Shown piece after piece: positions 58,360 through 64,000 of a stretch of DNA of 64,000 nucleotides; position 1 is the stretch's first letter, and every line of letters begins with the position of its first letter. Location: the NCBI RefSeq assembly GCF_022763345.1, contig NZ_JALEGS010000050.1:124001-188000 (forward strand). Direction: 5' to 3'. Origin of the DNA: Phaeodactylibacter sp. GTDB lineage: Bacteria; Bacteroidota; Bacteroidia; Chitinophagales; Saprospiraceae. Made by a program: the position numbers and the translations under genes. The notes under the pieces are model-generated. The model was not told the origin of the DNA, made no database searches, and worked only from the letters and a program-made list of their open reading frames with translations.

Positions 58360-58440
58360 TTTTGATGGTGAAAATACGTTTTTCCGGGAAAAGCAAAAGG
58401 TAAAGGGCTGCACCAAAGACAGTACAGCCCTGTCATGCAT

Positions 58441-60033
58441 CTATTGCAGGCCAATCCGCTTCCAGGTCTGCCGCAGCCCCTCTACTTCCACCTCGTAGAG
58501 CACCATACCAGCGTGAATGACCTCCGGCAGCCAGGCATTCGTGTGGGTATCATAGCTGCGGAGCAAGCGCCCCTGTACATCGTAGGCGTTGACGCGAGCG
58601 GGCTTCATGCCTTCTGCTTTGATGGCAAATTGACGGTCGGCAAACTCCAGTCCAAATGATGCTGAGGGGACTGGGACCGACTCTTCAGCTACCACCAGAC
58701 CGGTTTCAAGAGAATAAAGCTCCCGCCCTACTGTCTCATCAGTGCTCAGGTTAAAGTACAGCTTACCATCCTGGAAACCAGTCAATAAAATCGACCCTTC
58801 AAGCCCGGTACTTTCAGGAAACTGATAAAGCTCTGTAACGGTGACAGCTTCGGTATCTGCTACGTAAATGGATACGGGGTTATTTTCGTTATTATAAACC
58901 ACTACAAACACATAACGGCCTCTGGCCAGCATTTGCCAGATCATGCCGTTCAAGGGAAGATCACCCAGCTTAACGGTCCCTGGTACTGTTCCATCCGTCA
59001 TGTAAAGGTCTTTTTCGGTAAAAAATGTAGACTGCCCTAAAAAAACAAGCTTTCCATTAGCTCCAATGTGAGGGTATGGGGTTCCATTAAGCAGAAAAGG
59101 CAGAAGGGGCTGCTCATCAAATAAAACCGTGGCCTCGGCCGGGCTGGCGGAAAAGCGGTAGAATGCAATGCCTTCACGGAACCCAACCATACTTACACCA
59201 TCGGCTCTTAAAAAACGGTCACAGGGAAAAGATAAAACCTGGGTTATCTCTCCTGAACCTTCTTCATAAACGTAAGTACCTCTATTATCTCCACCGATAG
59301 AAAAGACTAAACCTCCATCTATCACTCCAAGCCCGTAGGCAGTTGAAAAAGCACCTATGACAGACTCCTCGAAAGTATATAAGACTTCCAGACTACCAGA
59401 CTCATAATACCAAAGATGAACTTCGTAAGGAGGACCTGTAGGGCTATCAAAAAAAGCAAATCCATTTTGGTATTTGGTGTATTGCGCATTGCCAGCGCCA
59501 CCACCATCAACATCAAAAAACGGGACGTTGGTCAGTAATTCTTCAAAATTTTCTCCATCGGAAGTCGCATAAAGTCTGCTAGCTCGCTTGAAAAGCAACG
59601 CTCCTCCATCCGTCACTACAAGATTAGAGATCGGCGCTGCACTACCCGACAAAGAATATTCCTTAACGGTCCCTTCTTCCGTCCCATCTGTAGACCAAAG
59701 CGAAGCAAGGACCTGACCATCATCCGCCACTGAAAAGTAAACTTTGCCGTTATACCGTACAAAATACTGGGGATCAGAGCTTTCATCACCAGGGTTTATG
59801 TCTTTAAGCAGGGACAGCTCTCCGTTTTCCAGAATCCCTAATTCCGTACCGAAATCGGGGTCAATCACAGCAAGGATCATCCGGTTGTCATCCAGGTAGA
59901 CCCCTTCATAGCCCAGGGAGTCTGTCATCCCATCTGCGGTGCCGGGGTTAAAATCTGCAACCAACTGAGGCTGCGCCATTGCAACGGTAGCGGTAAAGCA
60001 TACCGCGAAGCATAGGTAAAATCTAGTCGTCAT
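58441..60033 (-). CDS. T9SS-secreted protein with ELW-x-DGT repeats
   Basis: A 530-residue exported protein from the ATG at 60033 (signal peptide MTTRFYLCFAVCFTATVAMAQ). The body contains repeated beta strands of the SLWSTDGTEEGT, LYATSDG and LYMTDGTVPGT type, matching the ELWxxDGTxxGT family of Bacteroidota, probably a beta-propeller. Repeats such as NGKVYFSVADDG and NGKLVFLGQSTFF recur about every 50 residues. The last ~80 residues are a T9SS-like tail (NAYDVQGRLLRSYD ... GMVLYEVEVEG), with a less perfect FPNP motif than the others. No enzyme residues recognised. Confidence 0.72.
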   Translation of the reverse strand: MTTRFYLCFAVCFTATVAMAQPQLVADFNPGTADGMTDSLGYEGVYLDDNRMILAVIDPDFGTELGILENGELSLLKDINPGDESSDPQYFVRYNGKVYFSVADDGQVLASLWSTDGTEEGTVKEYSLSGSAAPISNLVVTDGGALLFKRASRLYATSDGENFEELLTNVPFFDVDGGGAGNAQYTKYQNGFAFFDSPTGPPYEVHLWYYESGSLEVLYTFEESVIGAFSTAYGLGVIDGGLVFSIGGDNRGTYVYEEGSGEITQVLSFPCDRFLRADGVSMVGFREGIAFYRFSASPAEATVLFDEQPLLPFLLNGTPYPHIGANGKLVFLGQSTFFTEKDLYMTDGTVPGTVKLGDLPLNGMIWQMLARGRYVFVVVYNNENNPVSIYVADTEAVTVTELYQFPESTGLEGSILLTGFQDGKLYFNLSTDETVGRELYSLETGLVVAEESVPVPSASFGLEFADRQFAIKAEGMKPARVNAYDVQGRLLRSYDTHTNAWLPEVIHAGMVLYEVEVEGLRQTWKRIGLQ

Positions 60034-60358
60034 CTTATTCAATTAAGTGAAGATATGCGCTCTACTTCTATCTTAAGTACTTTCTGAGAAATGCGGAAAA
60101 TTTCAATTTCAAAAGCAGGTAGATACAGAACTATAGCGCCTGGTTTAACAATGCGCTAAAGATAAGCCTTCACCTACAAATTGCTGAACCAGATCAAATT
60201 ATTTTTTCGAGGAAAAACATCATAACGATGGTAGATCTTTCCAGTAAATTGAGATTGAGGTTGAATCATTCGGATTCAGATAATTGTTCTGCTCCAATGT
60301 GATCTACACCCTAAGCAGTGTAGTTGGATTCCTTATCTTTGACCCAAACCTATGCACC
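60034..60358. other. Divergent gap without a gene; candidate -7 at 60334-60341
   Basis: No gene or RNA recognised. TATCTTTG at 60334-60341 fits the TAnnTTTG -7 element and lies 17 bp before the ATG of the following gene; a -33 TTTG is not at the right spacing. The rest is AT-rich with no clear dyad. Confidence 0.4.
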
Positions 60359-61276
60359 ATGCGCCAATTTTATTTCCTTCTCCTGCTGCTCGGGCTTTCA
60401 GCCTGCTCAGCGCCTTCAACTCAACAAGATATGACTGCTGAACAAGCTGCTGATTTCGACTGGCAGGGCCACCGGGGTGCCCGCGGGCTGTTGCCGGAAA
60501 ATACAGTGCCCGCCTTCCTCAAAGCACTGGAATTTCCTCAGGTGAAAACGCTGGAGCTCGACCTTGCGGTAAGTCAGGACAGCCTGCTGGTGGTGACCCA
60601 TGAGCCGTGGATGTCCCACCACATTTGCAGCCATCCGGACGGGCGCCCCGTAACGGAAGCGGAGGAAGAGGAGCTGCTGCTCTTTCAAATGCCCTACGCT
60701 CAGATCAAAGCCTACGATTGCGGTACCCGCGGGAACGAACGCTTTCCGGAGCAAACCCCCACGCCGGCACACAAGCCCCTGCTTAGCGAGGTGGTACAAG
60801 CCGTCAATGCTTACTGTGCTGAGCACAACCGCCACAAGCCCCGCTACAACATCGAAATCAAGCACGACCCGGCTTACGATAACGTCAAAGCGCCCCGCCC
60901 GCTGACCTTTGCCCGCCTGGTTTTGCAGGAAATAGAGGGCCTGGGTATAAAAACACAAACCTGTGTGCAATCTTTCGATGTACGCCCCCTACAGGAATTG
61001 CACCGGCTTGACCCTGCCGTCACCACGGCCCTGCTGGTTGAAAACCCCAACGGCGTTCAGGTGAACCTCGACGCACTGGGCTACACCCTGGACATCTACA
61101 GCCCCTATTACAAAATGGTCACCGGCAACGTCGTAGATACCGTGCACGATCTGGGTATGACCATTATTCCGTGGACCGTCAACGACACCACCGCCATGAA
61201 AGCGCTGATTGGCCTGGGCGTGGATGGGATTATCACTGATTATCCCAACAAAATTTCAGCAGTTACTCAAAACTGA
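60359..61276 (+). CDS. Glycerophosphodiester phosphodiesterase, lipoprotein
   Basis: A 305-residue exported GDPD (PF03009). The ATG at 60359 starts a lipoprotein signal (MRQFYFLLLLLGLSAC, Cys16). Catalytic and metal residues are visible: the His in WQGHRGARGLLPENT, the Glu/Asp pair in TLELDLAVSQDSLLVVTHEP with its second His, a NIEIKHD segment in the middle, and the C-terminal DGIITDYPN. It hydrolyses glycerophosphodiesters to an alcohol and glycerol 3-phosphate in the periplasm. The 3' end overlaps the converging barrel-like gene by 10 bp. Confidence 0.92.
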   Translation: MRQFYFLLLLLGLSACSAPSTQQDMTAEQAADFDWQGHRGARGLLPENTVPAFLKALEFPQVKTLELDLAVSQDSLLVVTHEPWMSHHICSHPDGRPVTEAEEEELLLFQMPYAQIKAYDCGTRGNERFPEQTPTPAHKPLLSEVVQAVNAYCAEHNRHKPRYNIEIKHDPAYDNVKAPRPLTFARLVLQEIEGLGIKTQTCVQSFDVRPLQELHRLDPAVTTALLVENPNGVQVNLDALGYTLDIYSPYYKMVTGNVVDTVHDLGMTIIPWTVNDTTAMKALIGLGVDGIITDYPNKISAVTQN

Positions 61277-62340
61277 TACCCTACACTAGCAGATAGGGAA
61301 TAATAAAACAAGTCGGTGGGGAACCACCGGAAGCTACCAAAGTAAAACGTGGCATTACCGTGCAGCCCGGCATAGAATGGCCCGGCAATTTGGGCCCACG
61401 CCCCTGCCGAATAGGCCGGCTTTAGCAGACTAATGGAAGCGTACGGACGTATCCGAAATGTCTCCGGCAGCATATAGCCGACTTCCACATTATAGGAAGT
61501 AAAAGTGTCCGTTTCATTTTCATCCGCCAGCTGCCGGTTGGCTTGCTGCACCCCAAGGCGGAAAAAGATGCGTTCGTGCACCCTGGGCATGACCAAAAAC
61601 AGATCAGCACCGTAGACCAAATGCCCCTGATCCGCGACAGCCGGCGTATTAGAAAACTGCATCAGTCCAAGCCCAGCCCCTAGCAAAGGCTTGAAAAAAG
61701 GCGGGACATTTCTGTAGATAATTAAGGGCTGTCCCGGCTCCGCTGTAAGCTGATGGTAGCGTTTGGCCAACCGTACCAATGATTGGTGGCTGGGCTTCTC
61801 TATTTTTGAGATCTGCTCCTGCAGTTCCGGAGCATCCTGCAAATGAAACTTCAGCAACCCGATATGCTTCTTCGAACGGAAAAGATAGTCCGCTCTAATT
61901 TCCGGTGCGCCCTCAATCTGATTTCGGTCGAAATACCGGATTTCCTCCACATATGGCAAGTGCACAAGTGTATCACCGGTCTTGCGGAAATAATACTGAT
62001 TAGAGTCGGCTTCATCCCGATGGTAATACACTTCCATCGCCCCGTTAACCAGGCACTCCAGAAAAGCCTTTTTCTCTTCCAGTTGTTCAGCAACAAACAA
62101 CCGGTCGTCCTCAAACCGGTAGCCTTTGATATCCAGGGGTGAAAAGACCTGTTCGGTGGCATCCGCACTACCTTTGAAGTGGCACGCTTGCCCCAGAGAG
62201 AGGTCCCCCCGGTAATCAATCCTGCCATACAGAGTGTCACCTTCTTCCATCCAAACCATGCCCGGGCGGAAATCGGACTGAGCCTTAGTTAGAGAAACCC
62301 CTGTCAGCAACAGGGCAGCAAAGAGAAATATTTTTTTCAT
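61267..62340 (-). CDS. Secreted barrel-like hypothetical protein
   Basis: A 357-residue protein with signal peptide MKKIFLFAALLLTGVSLTKAQ. The N-terminal half (residues ~22-180) has WMEEGDTLYGRIDYRG followed by repeated soluble beta strands. The C-terminal half (~210-357) looks like an eight-stranded outer-membrane barrel: PFFKPLLGAGLGLMQF, LVYGADLFLVMPRV, YNVEVGYMLPETF, ASISLLKPAY, and the end FYYSLSASVGYQF. This two-part layout recurs in uncharacterised Bacteroidota porin-like proteins. Function unknown. Adjacent to recQ by 24 bp on the same strand. Confidence 0.65.
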   Translation of the reverse strand: MKKIFLFAALLLTGVSLTKAQSDFRPGMVWMEEGDTLYGRIDYRGDLSLGQACHFKGSADATEQVFSPLDIKGYRFEDDRLFVAEQLEEKKAFLECLVNGAMEVYYHRDEADSNQYYFRKTGDTLVHLPYVEEIRYFDRNQIEGAPEIRADYLFRSKKHIGLLKFHLQDAPELQEQISKIEKPSHQSLVRLAKRYHQLTAEPGQPLIIYRNVPPFFKPLLGAGLGLMQFSNTPAVADQGHLVYGADLFLVMPRVHERIFFRLGVQQANRQLADENETDTFTSYNVEVGYMLPETFRIRPYASISLLKPAYSAGAWAQIAGPFYAGLHGNATFYFGSFRWFPTDLFYYSLSASVGYQF

Positions 62341-62364
62341 TGCGCGAAAATTAAAAACCCCGGG

Positions 62365-64000
62365 CTAAGCCTCCCGCTTTGCGTAAGCCAGCGCCAGCCG
62401 GATTTTATGATAAGGAATTTGTTCGTCCAAATATTCAAAGACATCCTTCAGTTTATAAGGCTCCTGAAGGTACCGCAAAGATTTCACCACCTGATCGACC
62501 TCTGAGGGCGTCACGAGTTCGTGCAGGTTAATGTCCTGCCCTTTCTCAAATAGGATGGCCAGATGGGAATAGACCGTCGTTTCGGTCAATTGCCGTTTCT
62601 GTGCAATTTCGGATACGCTTAGCCCCCGTTGGTACATATCGTGGGTGATTTGATAGGTAGAGGACTTGCCACGGCTCGCCGCCGGCCCCACATGCTCAAT
62701 GATGGCATCAATAAAGTAGTTGCCGTAGAGGTGCAGTTTGCGCTCCCCCACCCCGCTGATGCGCTTCATTTCATCATCCGTCATAGGCCGCACGGCTGCC
62801 ATCTCCTCCAGGGTTTTATCGCTGAAGATGATGTAGGGCGGCACACCCCGTTCCTGCGCCAGCTGACGCCGCAATTGCCGGAGTTTTTCAAACAGCTCAT
62901 CCCGTACTCCCTGCCGCTCGGTGGCTTTTGCTTTGGCTTGTGCTTTTTCGGCTTCCTGCCGTTCTTTAACCGTAGCGAAACGCACCAATGGCACTTTTTC
63001 TCCTTCGAAGAGCACCCGGTTGCTCGCCGGGGTCAGTTTCAGCACGCCATGCTCATCGTGGGCAATCTCGATGTAGCCATAATTCAGCAGTTGCAACATG
63101 TAGTGCTGCCATTCCAGAAAGGGGATATCACGGCCGGCACCGTAGGTTTTGATGTTTTGGTAGCCGCGTTCAAAGATTTCCTTCTTCCCGCTGCCGCGCA
63201 GCACGTCAATTGCCAGCGTCATGCCCACCTGTTGCCGCAACCGGTAGATTGCAGACAGTGCCTTTTGGGCAATCTCCGTCCCATCTATGGTCTTCGGCGG
63301 GTTCCGGCAGATATCGCAGTTCCCGCAGTCCTCCGTGGTTTCCTCCCCAAAGTAGCTGAGGAGGATACGCCGCCGGCAGCCTACCGCTTCCGCAAATTGC
63401 CGCATACGGTCCAGCTTCGCCAGTTTAAGGTCCACCTGATCGCTGTCGTTTTGCTTGAGGATGTCCTCCATCAGAGCGACATCGTTGTAGCTGTAGAAAA
63501 GCACGGTATCCGACTTTGCGCCATCGCGCCCGGCCCGGCCGATCTCCTGATAGTAACTTTCGATATTTTTAGGCAGGTTGTAGTGGATGACCCATCGCAC
63601 ATTGGACTTATCAATGCCCATCCCAAAGGCCACCGTAGCACAAATAACCGGTGTATTGTCGTTGATAAAAGCCTCCTGCACCGCATCCCGCTCCTCGGGG
63701 GAAAGGCCCGCGTGGTAATAATCAGCCGTGATGCCGGCGGCCTGAAGTTTTTCCGCCAGTTGTTCGGTCCCCTTGCGGCTCAGGCAGTAGATGATACCAG
63801 ACTCATTCGGGCGTTTGCCGATAAAACGCAGGATTTGCTCGCGGCGGCGCTGCCCAGGGCGGACCTCGAGGCTGAGATTAGGTCGGTCAAAAGATGAAAT
63901 AAATACCCGCGGGTCTGGCAAATTGAGCTGCCGCAAAATGTCTTTCCGGGTGAGTTTATCAGCGGTTGCGGTAAGTGCAAGTATAGGCGTTTCCCGGAAC
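62365..64000 (-). CDS. recQ: RecQ ATP-dependent DNA helicase (5' end beyond window)
   Basis: The visible 544 residues are the C-terminal three-quarters of RecQ; the frame continues to the right edge (FRETPILALTATADKLTR, helicase motif III), so the listed first methionine is internal. Further helicase motifs: CLSRKGTEQLAEKL and VICATVAFGMGIDKSNVRWVIHY, then QEIGRAGRDG (motif VI). The RQC zinc-binding region has four cysteines (GCRRR ... DCGNCDICRNPP). A winged-helix domain, an HRDC domain (EMAAVRPMTDDEMKRISGVGERKL), and a C-terminal helix-turn-helix extension follow. It unwinds DNA 3'-5' in recombination and repair. Walker A and B are outside the window. Confidence 0.95.
   Translation of the reverse strand, partial: FRETPILALTATADKLTRKDILRQLNLPDPRVFISSFDRPNLSLEVRPGQRRREQILRFIGKRPNESGIIYCLSRKGTEQLAEKLQAAGITADYYHAGLSPEERDAVQEAFINDNTPVICATVAFGMGIDKSNVRWVIHYNLPKNIESYYQEIGRAGRDGAKSDTVLFYSYNDVALMEDILKQNDSDQVDLKLAKLDRMRQFAEAVGCRRRILLSYFGEETTEDCGNCDICRNPPKTIDGTEIAQKALSAIYRLRQQVGMTLAIDVLRGSGKKEIFERGYQNIKTYGAGRDIPFLEWQHYMLQLLNYGYIEIAHDEHGVLKLTPASNRVLFEGEKVPLVRFATVKERQEAEKAQAKAKATERQGVRDELFEKLRQLRRQLAQERGVPPYIIFSDKTLEEMAAVRPMTDDEMKRISGVGERKLHLYGNYFIDAIIEHVGPAASRGKSSTYQITHDMYQRGLSVSEIAQKRQLTETTVYSHLAILFEKGQDINLHELVTPSEVDQVVKSLRYLQEPYKLKDVFEYLDEQIPYHKIRLALAYAKREA

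Noticed and set aside
62629..63897. A 422-codon open frame on the plus strand opposite recQ
   Set aside because: The opposite strand encodes all RecQ motifs; this frame is its shadow, rich in improbable His/Leu/Val runs and without any domain.
1..64000. tRNA and rRNA genes
   Set aside because: I saw no convincing T-loop/acceptor combination or rRNA segments on either strand by reading; a tRNAscan run would settle this.

Overview
This window reads as one chromosomal segment of a Bacteroidota bacterium, most likely of the Saprospiria (Lewinella / Phaeodactylibacter type). That placement is inferred from gene content; no marker gene for taxonomy is present. The grounds are: at least seven secreted proteins ending in a type IX secretion (T9SS) C-terminal sorting domain; HU-SPOR, OmpA/thrombospondin-3, MbnP and PhoX families typical of the phylum; Bacteroidota-style promoters (TTTG-N19-TAnnTTTG, clearest upstream of metH); and weak ribosome binding sites. 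Base composition is moderately GC-rich except for one AT-rich island at 4.39-5.2 kb. I see no rRNA, tRNA or CRISPR.

Layout. 0-3.9 kb: the 5' part of an L-type lectin gene leaving the left edge, a beta-barrel-like protein, a minus-strand run of small envelope genes including a 39-residue membrane protein, and a fatty-acid desaturase closed by a strong hairpin. 3.9-5.4 kb: a 5'-truncated Rpn-type gene abutting an AT-rich alpha/beta hydrolase, with a 10-bp direct repeat around the hydrolase and a 25-bp perfect palindrome beyond it; this looks like foreign DNA. 5.4-13.3 kb: T9SS-secreted esterase, a flavin monooxygenase translationally coupled to a thioesterase, another T9SS protein and an orphan T9SS tail, M14 peptidase, secreted DinB-like protein and D-amino-acid oxidase. 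13.3-13.6 kb: an intergenic minisatellite with a 41-bp period.

13.6-17.3 kb (minus strand) is the most system-like locus: a Cys-rich secreted protein, an outer-membrane barrel with a CDACGC motif, a small lipoprotein whose apparent second codon is a stop, an MbnP-family protein and an MbnH/MauG-type di-heme peroxidase. By analogy with the known MbnH-MbnP pair this is probably a copper acquisition or copper protein maturation locus. 17.4-25.7 kb: DUF418 membrane protein, PmoA-like protein, GT-C glycosyltransferase, Gmad2 lipoprotein, a second di-heme peroxidase with a long helical N-terminus, and a PhoX-family protein. 25.9-36 kb: T9SS proteins, an OmpA/TSP3 protein, an S8 peptidase, a cohesin/dockerin-like protein and an M28 peptidase. 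36-42.6 kb: a membrane/coiled-coil gene pair divergent from an ECF sigma factor and its likely anti-sigma factor, then pullulanase plus an MFS sugar transporter (alpha-glucan use). 42.7-47.6 kb: HU-SPOR protein and cobalamin-dependent methionine synthase. 47.6-53.7 kb (minus strand): CoA transferase, MscS channel, four-helix-bundle protein, a highly divergent Hsp100-like double AAA+ protein, and a DUF819 membrane protein. 53.7-64 kb: Nnr NAD(P)HX repair enzyme, PurU, M1 aminopeptidase, a T9SS protein, GDPD, a barrel-like protein, and RecQ running off the right edge.

Two small dispersed repeat families link distant intergenic spaces: a TTAGGGCA-bounded element (13.35 and 35.9 kb) and a 38-bp element (34.15 and 55.74 kb). 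Starts were moved downstream of the longest open frame wherever a clear signal peptide or a stop/start overlap decided it.
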